DNA from: Cichorium intybus | Lineage: Eukaryota; Streptophyta; Magnoliopsida; Asterales; Asteraceae | Direction: 5' to 3' | Assembly: GCA_023525715.1 (NCBI GenBank) | Contig: CM042012.1 | Location: 62,865,205 to 62,929,204 of the forward strand | DNA: 64,000 nt | Part shown: positions 22,636 to 35,575 of the stretch, in pieces | Numbering within the stretch: position 1 is the first letter of the stretch | Layout: each line of letters begins with the position of its first letter | The notes under the pieces: model-generated | What the model was told of the DNA's origin: nothing | Databases searched by the model: none | The model's input: only the letters and a program-made list of their open reading frames with translations | Program-made: the position numbers and the translations under genes

Positions 22636-23290
22636 TTTAATCACATGTGATTTAATACATATAATAAGAAAAAATTTATTTAAAAATAAAAATTCATTAA
22701 GCACATATTTACTTATGAATAACATGTTTTAATAACATGTGATTGAATACATATAATAAGAAAATTTATTAAAAATAAAAATAAAAATTTTATTTGAGCA
22801 TATTCACATGTGAATAACAAGTTCTAATCACATTTGAATAGCATGATCTAATTACCTTTGAGTAAGAAGTTTTAATCATATGTGAATAAATTATTAAGAA
22901 ATAAAAAATTCGTTATGCACATATTCACATGTGAAAAACATGTTTTAATCACATGTGAATAATAGTGTTTTATCACATGTGAATAGCTTAATCATATGTG
23001 ATCAATGATGTTTAATCACATGTGATTAAATACATATAATAAGAAATTTTATTTAAACATGAAAAAATCATTATGTATATCTTTGCATGGAAATAACATG
23101 TTTTAATCACATGTCAATAACAAGGTTTAATCACATGTGATTGAAGAGAAAACATATCACATGTGAACAAGATTTCAGAATCATATATGATTAAGCGCTT
23201 AATAACAAGGTTTAATCACATGTGATTGAAAAAAAACATATCACGTGTGAACAAGATTTCAGAATCATATATGATTAAGCACTTAATGGT

Positions 23291-23485
23291 ACCTGAACAA
23301 GCCTGCACTCCTTGGACTTCGACATGACAGAAAATATGGGTGTGAGACTGGTTTTTTGAGTTTGGTGACGTATTTTGAGGTCGGAGTGAGTGCAAGGACC
23401 ACTGATAGGTGGGATTTGGACGAAAGTTTCTTTCAGACTTTTTGTCGAACACCTTAGGTGCATGACGTGTGTCACCCTTTTTCTT
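23291..23485 (-). repeat. Embedded ~200 bp module, copy 2
   Basis: Close to copy 1 with scattered substitutions. The same minus-strand reading is retained (APKVFDKKSERNFRPNPTYQ, then WSLHSLRPQNTSPNSKNQ). Offset from copy 1 is 858 bp, so it was duplicated together with the surrounding satellite. Confidence 0.6.
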
Positions 23486-24267
23486 AGCATGTGGGCAATT
23501 GAGTGGTCCCAAAATTATCTGAATAAAGTTTGGAATTGGATATATTTAAACATAAGAAAATTTATTTAAACATAAAAAATTGTTATGTACATATTTGCAT
23601 ATAAATAACATGTTTTAATCACATGTGAATAACAAGGTTTAATCACATGTGATTGAAGAAAAAAATATCACATGTGAACAAGATTTCAGAATCATATATG
23701 ATTAAGCGCTTAATAACAAGGTTTAATCTCATGTGATTGAAGAAAAAACATATCATGTGTGCACAAGATTTCAGAATCATATATGATTAAGTGCTTAATG
23801 GTACATGAACAAGCCTACAGCTCCTTGGACTTCAACATGACAGAGAATAATAGGGGTGTGACACTAGCATCTAATTTCTTATGTATGTGTTAGGCCTTCC
23901 GATTTTTCAATCCAACATACAATTTTAATAATTATACATATCAAGTATAATGAAAAAGCATACACAAAATAAAACCTCTTGAGCAATTTACCAAACACTT
24001 GGTGTGCATGAACACAATATGGAATGTAATATGATTTTACCCAATTTCATTATCCATTCATTTCCCGGCTATTCTCCAGTTTCATTATCCTCAACACATT
24101 AATTAAAAAAACAACACAATCGCAAAATGCCAAGTCGAATTTTTTTTTAAAACCTTTACAAATCAAACCACGAGCTTGCTATTGCAACCATATCACATAT
24201 CTGCATATGAAGAAATTGATGTGTTAGTCAATTTATTTGTTTCTACATGAACCCAATAAGTCGGAGA

Positions 24268-24470
24268 TTAATCTTGTGGGGTTAATCGTACTGAAATCAC
24301 TAAAACTACAACACCAAAATAGAAACAAGGTAGAAGAACAGAAAACTCACTCTTTGGTGGAAGAACTCTAGCAGGAACGATGGGCGACATTTTGACATCT
24401 AAAGTAGTAGCAAAAAGAGTTTCACGAGAAGGCCATCCTTTCAAAATCATAGGTCCCCATGTATATATCC
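24268..24470 (-). pseudogene. Unidentified exon-like fragment carried by the TIR element
   Basis: The minus-strand reading GPMILKGWPSRETLFATTLD, then VKMSPIVPARVLPPKSE, ends in a possible splice donor (CCAAAGA/GTGAGT). The ordered, non-repetitive composition differs from the surrounding satellite and suggests a captured piece of a host gene. I do not recognise it. Confidence 0.35.
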
Positions 24471-25226
24471 CCTAATGCTGTCAACTGAACCAGACAAGTC
24501 CACAACAACACCGCCGACGTGGCCTGATCATCCATAGCTTCTTTTTAGGAGACTTTGCATATAAATTTCCCATCGATTTCTTCAATTTTTTTCTACTCTA
24601 ATTTCTCCTAATCCTTTCAAACGCATGGTTTCAAAACCATAAATCACCTGGATAACCCTAATTCTCCATTACATTAAGCAATTGAGCACAAGAGAATTAG
24701 CTAATTTGACGGCTAAATGAATAATAAAATACGCACGTAATAGCGATATCGAGATACATAATCTCCTAAACACGAGAGCGGATTGATTGTACACTAAGCT
24801 ACCAAAAGCAGAGTGGATCTCGCAAACCAATTGATTCTCGCAAGTCCTTAAACCGTTGATTGAAGAAGATGGTGATGACTTATCGGCGATTCGTATCTGG
24901 AATCGCATTTGAATCGAAGACGAGACTTCTAATCGGAACCTGCAATCACGATACCTTTAGCTTCGAATCAAACATGAGCCTGCAATCACGAAGCCTTTAA
25001 CTGGAATCGATACCTTTACCTTCGAATCAAACTCGATTTCCAGGTGGGAGAAGACGGACTCGATTTCACGGTAAGGTTAGGTTGCACGATAATTTTTAGA
25101 TTAAATATCAAAATCACCCATTGTCGTAAATATTTTGAAAAAACCCATGGGCGCGTTTTTTACAATTACATGGTCCAGATTTGTTCTCATGTTCTCACTT
25201 TAATAATTGTTCTCATTTTAACCTTC

Positions 25227-26000
<774 letters not shown>

Positions 26001-28574
26001 TTACTATATAAAGGAACGCTTTTTTTCTCCATCCTCTATTGAACGCCGTATAGGGTTTTCATTCTGCCACGTATTTATCCATGGAACGTCGTGTCTCCTC
26101 TAATGGGTTCGACGTAAGGTTTTTGGACTGTCACGTATCTATTCTCTAAACGTCGCTATCTCAATTCCAACCGGTAACCGGTTCCACGCCCCTGCAAACG
26201 CCCTTTCCCGAATCCCTCGTTTTTTTTGTTAGCCGGACGCCACCGACTTCCATAATATCAGCTTCCTCCCTCTTCTCATACGGTCATATCTACCCTCTCA
26301 ACGACGGCATCTCACATTCAATTCCACCACACAGCTTCAACCTCTGAAAATTTCATCTTTACAGGCAGCGCTAACTTCCACACAGGGGCAATTTTTCCCA
26401 CCGCCTTCTTCCCTGCAAACATCTAGAGTTTGGAAAATACAAAGATTTTTTAGGGAGATTTCTTTCTTTATTTGTATATATAATCTGTTGTTGACTTGCC
26501 TCCTTTCTATATACCGCATTTGTATTGTTGATGATTCGATACAACTTTCTAATATTGAATACCCTATGAAAGATGAAACAGATCTGATTCGGTATGTTCC
26601 ACCACCGCTCCCCTATTCTTTCTCTCTCTAAACCCTGACTTCAAATGGGCTCTGTTATTTGATCAAAAGGAAGAGGCAGTAGACAATTTTACGATCTTTG
26701 GTTGGAATAGTTTCAGGTTAGTTGATTTCAGCATATACCTTCTTATTTGTTTTGGATACGAAGAATCTTCACCACCAGTTCCCCACTTTACCACCACAGG
26801 AAACCTAATTTTGATCGTTTCTAATTTCTATATATTTGATACTTTCATTCGATTGTTTGTTTTTTCTGTTATTTTTTCTATTACAGCAATAACCACTTGT
26901 TGTGGTTTCTTATCTGGTATATCAGAAGCTTCAAGATAATTTCAGTTTTTTTTTGTTATTTTCGTTGATCGTTTTACTCCACACCTCCTATTCTTTCTAA
27001 GCCTTGTGACGGCTAACCTTTCATCCCACCCATCAAGTTTATCGTGCGATAGGCATTAGTCAAAGGGCTGGTGATCATGGGTGATGTTGATTTTGGTTAT
27101 GGGATTTAAAATTAATTTTGGTACATCTTTTATAACCCTCGATAAGGGTTTTTTCTCCTTTGCGTATTCCGTCTCTTGTAAGGTTCTTTGTACGCCACCT
27201 ATTGATATTTTAACAGATGCTATGGCTTAGATTTTGATCACGTCTCTTCAAAGTTCAAAGTGGATCCACACTGTTTCATATCTCAATATTCCCTTCATCC
27301 TATTCATATTCTGAATACACACAGATTGAACACATCGTTTCCGTTCTCCTTCACGATATATTCGAATGGTTAAAAACCCTAAATCATTTCTTCTGACTTC
27401 TTTTCATCGCAACGACCCTCAATCTCGTTTTCGGCACTGCCATGTACGTTCTCGATGATTTCATTGAAGGCGTTTCGAGCCGACCTCAAGTCATCGACTT
27501 TTAGTTTTGGATTATTCATCATTTTCATCTCCAGAGGAAGCGATTTCTGTAAATTACCCTCCGTTTTTCATGGATTAGTCTCGAAGAAAAGCTATTCAAA
27601 AGAAAATACGAGGATTATTAAAAGACGCTTGGGTGATTCACAGGAGGAAATTGCACAATTTATGATTTTATCTCGAATCGGTGATTTCAGGTAAATCCCA
27701 TTTATATGTTTGGTTGTATTTCTCTTCCTTTTCTATCTCTAGAAAACACGATGGGTTTTTTCCCTCTTGACGGATATTGCTTCGCTATGTTCTTGAATAT
27801 TTCTAAAGAAGCACAATTTGACTACAAATTGGAAATAAATATGGTCGGCTGTAATAGGTTGAACACAGGGGCAAAGCCATTTTATTGTCGAATTTTTTTT
27901 TTGTGGATGATGGTGCTACAATTTCAAATCGCCCCAACTTTTCATCTTTTCCCATCAGGTTTACTGTGCAATCGTTTTTGGTCAAGGGCTGATGATCATG
28001 GTTGATGTTCATTTTGGTCAAGGGAGGGTAAAACCGCCCTTGGTACATTTTTTACAACCCTCAATTAGTTATTGAAAACTAAATATTGGATTATTCCAAC
28101 ATCAAATTGGGAAATTGTCTCTATAGCTCTGTAATCAAACTCAGTTTTCACCCCACTATTTTCATCTTGAAATCACTGCTTAATATTTACGCAATCTGAG
28201 TGGTCGCATATACAAGACCTACATCAGGCATATATATGCAGAGACAGAAAAGAAATCTCATTACTGAAGCAGTGTTTGTAATATTTGAATAATACTTGCA
28301 TTCGAGTTAAAAAATGGTGTTTGCAATGTTTCAGGTTACAGATGTGTATGCACCAGCCCTGGATATCATCTGCATAAAAATCAAGAGGAACCTGGTCATT
28401 AAATTACAATTTATGGTAATTTGTTAGTAAAAGAACATGACGCGAATTTGCATCATATTTGAAGGACCAATGAACCTTTAAGACCCGCTTGCTGCCATTA
28501 TGGGTTCTACAACTTATCTAATTATGACTCTATCAAAATGATTTGGTACTATGAAGTTTAAAACAAGAGCATAA

Positions 28575-28856
28575 TGTTAGGACCGAGACACTTAGCACAC
28601 GAACACGAAACTCACACACTCAGCTCACAAATTAAGAACACAATAATTTAACGTGGTTCGGTCCAAAAATGACATACGTCCACGACGGGTAACTAGGAGT
28701 TTATATTCAACTACATTGTTGTGGTGTGGTACTTTTACAATCTTCAACTGAACCTCTATATATACATGTTTGAAATATATATAATATGATAAATCTACAC
28801 CCCATATTTGAAAAACAAAATCTTCAACAAACTTTGAATTCAAAGTTCACCTAACA
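28575..28856 (-). repeat. 3' LTR of the second GAG-only element
   Basis: On the minus strand it starts TGTTAGGTGAAC and ends GTCCTAACA. It carries a TATA-like TATATATAGAGG shared in position with the LTR at 429. Confidence 0.93.
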
Positions 28857-28971
28857 ATCTCCCACTTGAAGATTTTGAATAACGTAGTATTTCTCTGCCA
28901 TCCAAGTCTTGCAACAGACCTTCAAAAAAACTTTTGATCTTAGCTCCTTCCTAGTTACCCTGGCCTTCTCT

Positions 28972-29680
28972 TCAATTAGCCTGAAGGCCAGTTGAAGCTT
29001 CTGTTAGCTCCAACACATTAGTCATGGCTAAGTCTGCCACTGGCCTGTTCTCTGTCTCCACCGGCTCCCACTGAAATGAACTGCCCGATCCTGGAACATC
29101 CTGAGAACAAACAACAACACTCTCCATATTTAGCAAGTTATCAAAACCGGAGAGACTTTTACAGCTGAAAACTGGTTCTAAATCCACTATCGTCCTGGAC
29201 CTATGATTGAAACACGACCTATGCTCCCACTGTTGCAAAACCCTGCAACTGAAACAATACTCTGTGCTCTTATTGCCACAATATCCTTCGACTGATTTTT
29301 CTGAACCTTTCCATGCTCGTTCAACCTGAATCTTCCTTGTAGCTCTAGGCTTCCTACTTGCAAAAGGTCACCCTCTTCTGCCCATGAGATTCTGTGAACC
29401 GGACTTTGTTTCTCTTCTGAACTGGGACGGTCACTCCCTCAGACGGTAATCCGACCATATACAGCGAACATTCATCGTTCACAAGTCTTACCTTTCCAAA
29501 GTCTCCAACTTCCAGATTCTGTAGTGCTTCACTGCTATGGGTAGCGTGAAATAAAACACCATAATTCTTGACCCAAGAGTCTTCACTGCCTTCCACTGAG
29601 TCCCAATGCATCAAACCCAGACACATTCTCAGAAGCAGAATTTCCTCTATTTGGACATCGACTCTAAAGAATGTCCACAC
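28972..29680 (-). pseudogene. Broken GAG-PR/tail coding remnant
   Basis: Two minus-strand stretches align with the intact protein at 998-2581. 29680-29354 reads SWVKNYGVLFHATHS...LEVGDFGKVRLVNDE...CSLYMV, corresponding to the protease-like and pre-integrase segment; the catalytic DSG is replaced by NYG and ~60 residues are missing before SLYMV. 29238-28972 reads ...VETENRPVADLAMTNVLEL-TEASTG, corresponding to the last ~35 residues of the other protein. The gag start and zinc knuckle are not present. It cannot produce a working GAG. Confidence 0.8.
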
Positions 29681-30290
29681 CTCAACGTCATGAATAACAC
29701 CGAACTTTATGATCCCGTGATTACACCTAAGTCTGCTGACTTTCTAATCACTGCTGGATCTACCGAAAACAGATTTTCTCTTAATTACTTGATATGTTCA
29801 TCCCATGATCTGTTCTTGAACCCCTCAAACTCTGATCATTGTTGGATTTGTCTGAACGTCTGATCTTCTGTAATTCTCTAATTTTCTCCATTTACCAATA
29901 CCACATCTTGAACTTTCTGACACATAATGCCTCAATCTGCATCTTCCACCAACTTTTCAATCTTCACTAAACGAAGCCTTGTCTGAACTTAACGACTGTT
30001 CTTCTGAACTCTGTTAAATAATCAACCTATTTAAACTACAGGGGATTACTGAACTGAGAATCAGAAACTGAAAATTTAAACTGAATCGATAAAACCCGAC
30101 AAACGTTGTTGGTACTGGTTTTCGATCTCTTTTAATTTCTTCTGAGTTCAACTGTTCTTCACCGATTAAATAAAATTTTGATTCAACTGTTCTTGGCTTG
30201 TTATTTGCAAAATATAATCCCCACCCAAATTATTTTTTGGCTAAACTGTCCAAAACAAATGTTTGAGTGACTGTTTTGCGACTTTGACAA

Positions 30291-30470
30291 AGTTAAGGGA
30301 CCAAACTGTAATTTTTTTGAAGTTGAGGGACCAAGCTGCAATTTTCCTGAAGTTCGGGGACCAAACTACAGTTTTCTGAAAGTTCAGGGACTAAACTGCA
30401 CTTTTCCTGAAGTTCAAGGACCAAACTGCAATTTTCTAGAACTTCAGGGACTGTTTTGCAATTTCTGAAA
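30291..30470 (-). repeat. ~30 bp tandem repeat in the element leader
   Basis: Six degenerate copies of GTTCAGGGACCAAACTGCAA followed by TTTTCCTGAA. The tract lies between the primer-binding site and the coding remnant. Just beyond it, CTGCTACAG recurs four or five times (30473-30557). Confidence 0.85.
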
Positions 30471-30776
30471 ATCTGCTACAGTACTGCTACAGGAACCGCT
30501 ACAGTGAACTGCTACAGTGTCGTCTTCTCCGACGAAACTCCGGTGCTACAGTGTCGTTTTCTCTGGCGAACTGGTTTTTCCGGCCAACTTTCTGGCGAGT
30601 TTTGACCAACTTTGACCGGTGATTTGGAGGTCTTCCGACGCTCAAAAAATTCGAAAAAAATATATTTTCGGAATATGCGGAACGAGACCTTTCCAACGGC
30701 GTAAACCAAAATCGCTTTTGAGACAAAAAATTTTCGACTCAAAAACAGAAAATCACTCTCTGGAGCTATACCAAGG

Positions 30777-30787
30777 CTCTGATACCA
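30777..30787 (-). promoter_or_regulatory. Primer-binding site (initiator-Met tRNA)
   Basis: Minus strand TGGTATCAGAG, two bases inside the 5' LTR (30790-31071). Confidence 0.92.
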
Positions 30788-30789
30788 CT

Positions 30790-31071
30790 TGTTAGGACCG
30801 AGACACTTAGCACACGAACACGAAACTCACACACTCAGCTCACAAATTAAGAACACAATAATTTAACGTGGTTCGGTCCAAAAATGACCTACGTCCACGG
30901 CGGGTAACTAGGAGTTTATATTCAACAACATTGTTGTGGTGTGTTACTTTTACAATCTTCAAATAAACCTCTATATATACATGTTTGAAATATATATAAT
31001 ATGATAAATCTACACCCCATATTTGAAAAACAAAATCTTCACCAAACTTTGAATTCAAAGTTCACCTAACA
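30790..31071 (-). repeat. 5' LTR of the second GAG-only element
   Basis: Same 282 bp unit as 28575-28856. Followed on the outside by the CATAA duplication. Confidence 0.93.
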
Positions 31072-33413
31072 CATAATTATGATTTCTGAGGTTACATGAG
31101 CAAGTATTAACCTTTCGGAACCGGAATAGGTTTATTCGATTATCACTTCTACAAACTCATGACTTTCGGTTTCCTATTAAACCAGGATCGGTCCCATAGC
31201 AATTTAACTACTAGGGTCCGTGGACACAGAACCAAGGAAGTTTCCTTTAAACTCGATCTCGTTTGGTGCCAAACCAAACAAATTGGATTGCTCATTTCTG
31301 TAAAACTTCAACTCAAGTCTCATAAGTCAGCTTAAGTTGAGACATGTTCAACTACAACAATATATATCAATATTTTATTGAAACCCTTGACGTTGTTCTA
31401 CCAAAAAAGTAATTCAACCAGGCTTACTTATTTTGGCTGCTAATTAGATGGTCTCTCACAGAATTGGGTTTTTATTTTTACTTGAAAAAACATACAGTTT
31501 AGAGTTTACTATTAGAAAAAGACTTATTTAATCATGAAATTATTAGCCCCATCTTTTTTTGTCACGTTCCTCTAAAGTGATGCTTATTCATGTAGCATCA
31601 TTCACCTTTACATTTAGCTAATTTATATAAATGACGCGAATATCTAGATAAAAATGAAAAAAGATAACCTCAATGTAACACCTATGGTCGTTAACAAATA
31701 ATCTTGCTACTCTTCAATGGCACTTACTATACAAGAACAAATATGAGCAAACCTCATGAAAAACCACAAGTATAACACTGAAATTCATCAACCAGTTCTA
31801 AAAACGTAAACTTGGTCCCGTACTGCAATGAACCGGAACCGGATCACCTATACTGCTCCGATTTTGGGCCCCTATATTGATTAAAATTTGGTTTCAAATT
31901 TGCCGGTCCCAGTTCGGTTAGGACTGGTTACGGACCCCAACACACCCGAGATCAGTCCTATACCAATCAACTTAGAACATCTTAATAAGATTTCGTTTCT
32001 TTCTTTGTTTATTTTAATAAGAAACAGGTTGGTGAACTAACAAACTTGGTTGCAGTTACTGACTGTTATATCTAGCATAGGTGACTTGATCTTCGACTAC
32101 ATATCCTTAGAAGACAAATACATATTATATAGTCAATGCACCATATGTATTTTCAACTTCCTGATTAATTGCCAATTTTGTTCACTTTTGATGAAAGATC
32201 TCAGGTTCTTCTACAACTGAATCTATGAGTTTGAATCTTTGCAGGTTGTGATGACACTCCTGCAAGAAACAAAAAGAAAGAAGGTCTACGTGCTCTCAGG
32301 TTGTGGGTAAGATGACCTCGTGAAGGTAACCTCAATTTCTATGGATATGTTTGTCGTGATGGAACCGAATTGGAAAGAAAAGAAGTGATCAACATAATGG
32401 AATGAAAAGAAAATGGAATAGATTATTACATTCTATTATCAAATTTGGTTGGCTTATAGGAATACATCGTTCAGACAATTTGTTGTGTAGAATTAAAAAT
32501 TATATGAAATTAAAATGATAAATAATTTTTTTTACAAACATAGAATTTAAACCATACGAGCCAATACAGGAAGATGAAAAACTTGAATTGTGAATAATGC
32601 CGTGAAAACATTGGATCATGTTGTTTTAAAGCTATTAACAGAAATGTATAGTCATAGAGGGACAACCTTGTTTGTGTTATAATTATTGTCGATATTATGA
32701 TTTTATTAGATATTAGTGTTTTTTCTAAATGGATATTTCTATATTTTCATAATAAACATCATGGAATGAAGATTATTATAGAAGTCCTATTTGATTGTGT
32801 TCATCGGGTAATGACTTGTGCTCCCTCTCCAATGGAGTCTCTCATGGTGTTGTTGAGGTATAAATAAAAGCTAGCTAGACTTTAGAATTGCGTAAATACG
32901 GATGGATGGACACATTAAGATGTCATTACAGGTTCCGTTAAGTTGTTTTTTGTATTTTCTATTTGTATATGAAAAAGAGGCGTTGAGATGAAGCGTCTTG
33001 ATTTTCGTATATTAATGGTGACGATGAAAACTCAATAAATTAAATACCTTTATCTTGGTTGGTTACTTTTAATATTTTTAAATTAAAATGCTACAAAATT
33101 GGATCATTTGTTAAACATTTTTTTACATTGGATTCTCATCTATGTTGAATGGAAAACTGCACCAAATAGCAACGAATATTGTCATTTCTGCCAAACACAC
33201 AACACACTAAATATGTAGCTTGAGGGATGGTTTCTTTTCTTTTTATTGTTAAGTCATGTAAGGATAAAGTAGCTTCTAACTAATTGCTAAAGAATTGTAA
33301 TTAAGACTAAAGACATAACACCATATTCTCCTATACTTTACCAAAAACCTATCTGTGGATCATCCTTGCTAACCGTCCCTGGGCGTGCTGAGCACGGTCC
33401 TTAAATGTACCTA

Positions 33414-33414
<1 letters not shown>

Positions 33415-33507
<93 letters not shown>
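33415..33507. repeat. (TA)n microsatellite, last part of split array
   Basis: TA run directly after the CTAG end of the 7.4 kb Helitron. Confidence 0.97.
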
Positions 33508-33510
<3 letters not shown>

Positions 33511-34269
33511 AAATCAATTTGGGGAAATCATTTACCTGAGGCGTGGGTTACAAACAACAAAAAGCGCGTGAAGTGGGGGGATATATATCAGGACCCATTA
33601 TCACCCTACTCAAATTACCTTTTTAATATACAAAATTCGATAAAAATCGGATGGTTGTTGACGAACAGTTTGGTAATGTTTCACATCTCTTCTACCTGTT
33701 TTGTATTTTATAGAATGGAAACTAAAGAAGCTTACTTTGCAAAAGGTATATAAAATAAATTTTACTTCTAGATCAATGTTTTTGAATACATCTTATACTG
33801 GTTCAAATGTACATCAGCGATTTAAATGACAATTTTATTAAACACACGTTAATGTTTTACACGTAGTTTATTTGTTGTTTGAAGTTAAATTTCTAAGTAA
33901 TATCTTATGTATTAGATGAGCAAGAATGAAGCCTTTAAAGATATAAATTTTATTTATTACATTAGCGATTTAAATGACAATTTTATTAAAAAAGAGAAAT
34001 TGATCAGGTTTAGTTTAGATATAAACAATTGGTTTTAATTAAAGGTTATATATGATATTTTAAACCTAAGTTTATAATAAGGGTATAATAGTCATTTGAT
34101 AAAACATAATGATTAGAAAATGTTAAAAAATGTTTTGGGCAAATATGATATTTTAGATATTTATTTAGGTTATATATGAAATTATCCCTTAATTTGGAAT
34201 CATTTATTTGGTCATTTTTCAATTTCATTGTCATAGTTTTGTGAATATCAACTATTATTACCGAGAAGA
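33508..34269. other. Unassigned AT-rich stretch
   Basis: Starts with ATGTCAAATCAATTTGGGGA, part of which is inverted at 19913-19930. The stretch ~34060-34195 is a dispersed repeat related in reverse to 19202-19330. TTTAAATGACAATTTTATTA occurs twice (33819 and 33969). No gene seen. Confidence 0.4.
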
Positions 34270-35575
34270 CGCTATTTTTAAATTTATTTAACTTTCAGTT
34301 TTGTTATTGAGCAGCAACAGAAGCATTAGCAATAAATAAAAACGAGCAACCCAGCTTAGGAAACAAACAGGAAACGTTAGGAAAGAGAAAGCATAGGGGA
34401 GTTACACCAAACAAACCAATTAAACTACGATACTTCACCCTCTGCTTAATCCAATTGAAAGTGCTAACACTAATGTCATCAGCCAATAAAGGCCAAGCTC
34501 GTCTTTCATTTTTGAACATCACCACATCCCTCACCTTCCAAATCATCCAAATGCACAAATAGATTAACGAGAGTTTCAACTTTTGGCACATCTTGTTGGG
34601 ATCCTTTTGCTCAAGCAAATTAACGAGGTTTGAAATGCTGGAAGGGGGCTGCTGAAAAGCCTTAGACCAATCCCTCACCCAAGTCCACAAATCCGATGAA
34701 AGCTTGCACGAGAAAAATATGTGGTCAAGAGTTTCCTCCTCCACTTTACAGAAAGGACAGAATATCGAACCCACATTAATACCATGAATAGCTAGATTAA
34801 TGAGGATTGGAATTTTGTTTTTGACCATTCTCTAAACGAAACAAATGATTTTGATCGGAATCCATTTTACTCAAGATAAGAAACTGGTACTAAATTTTAC
34901 CGCTGTCATCATTCATCCTCCTCAAATCCTTGACCGAGAAATCATCACCGTCTCCTTTCCAAGTCCGACATCCAAACCTGCCTCAAAATTCAAGCCCACC
35001 AACTCTTTAATCTCAGCCAATTGTCGAACCTCTCTTCCCTTTCTAACCTGACGACTCCGCTCCCAGTTCCAACTCGACACGTGACCCTCAATAACATTCA
35101 ATCTATCAGCAACCCAACAATTTTAATTAGATTCCACCGCATAAAAATTGGGAAATGCTTCGTTTAAAGTAAAATCTCCACACCACATATCTTTCCAGAA
35201 AAGAGTTTTGTCCCCCTTTCCCACCACCCTTTTAAAGGTCACAATCATATAAATTCCTTTTCCTTCTAACTCCTTTCGAATATTGTCAATTGCAAACCAA
35301 ACCCCCTTTAACGATCTCTTAGTAATGGGCTTACCGTCAATAGTCATGATTTTATGCATCAAATTTATACGACGAAACAAAATGGAATTATGCTCGTTTT
35401 TGAGCCTCCACTACAACTTGGCAAGCAAAGTCGGGTTACACGAATCCAAACAGGCAACTCTAAGACCCCATCCTTCTCAGCTTTGATGACCATGTCCTAC
35501 ACAACCCAATTAACCTTTCTTTTGCTTTCATCACCACACCATAGGAACCAGCTATGTTACAGCAATTTTTTTATC
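34270..35575 (-). pseudogene. Decayed LINE ORF2 C-terminus
   Basis: The minus-strand reading begins near 35560 with FLWCGDESKRK, then NWVVWD (the same LINE motif as FLWGGADEGKKINWVSWD in the element at 6258), is frameshifted, and continues at 35380 with LFRRINLMHKI...KGDKTLFWKDMW and at 34828-34304 with the zf-RVT domain (FCPFCKVEEETLDHIFFSCK). The zinc ligands C..C...H....C are intact. The end has an A-rich 3' UTR near 34270. No RT domain is left and no target duplication was found; the borders are approximate. Confidence 0.8.

Larger units (their letters stand above)
21900..23870. repeat. CACATGTG-rich satellite with a higher-order duplication
   Basis: Dozens of copies of ATCACATGTGAATAA/ATCACATGTGATTGAA at irregular spacing, with GATTTCAGAATCATATATGA and TTAAGCGCTTAATAACAAGG between them. 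CACATGTG, CATATATG and AAGCGCTT are all palindromic. A non-repetitive ~200 bp module is embedded twice, 858 bp apart, with a third truncated copy at 23803. Confidence 0.85.
28575..31071 (-). mobile_element. Second non-autonomous copia element, degenerate GAG-only relative
   Basis: The element is 2,497 bp with LTRs 28575-28856 and 30790-31071 (282 bp each) and target duplication CATAA (28570-28574 and 31072-31076). On the minus strand the primer-binding site TGGTATCAGAG follows the 5' LTR, and the purine tract AAGTGGGAGAT precedes the 3' LTR, the same tract as in the element at 429. The gag N-terminal part and the CCHC knuckle are missing. What remains is the protease-like/pre-integrase portion and the special C-terminal tail, both broken. 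The LTRs differ at about seven positions (2.5%). Confidence 0.93.
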
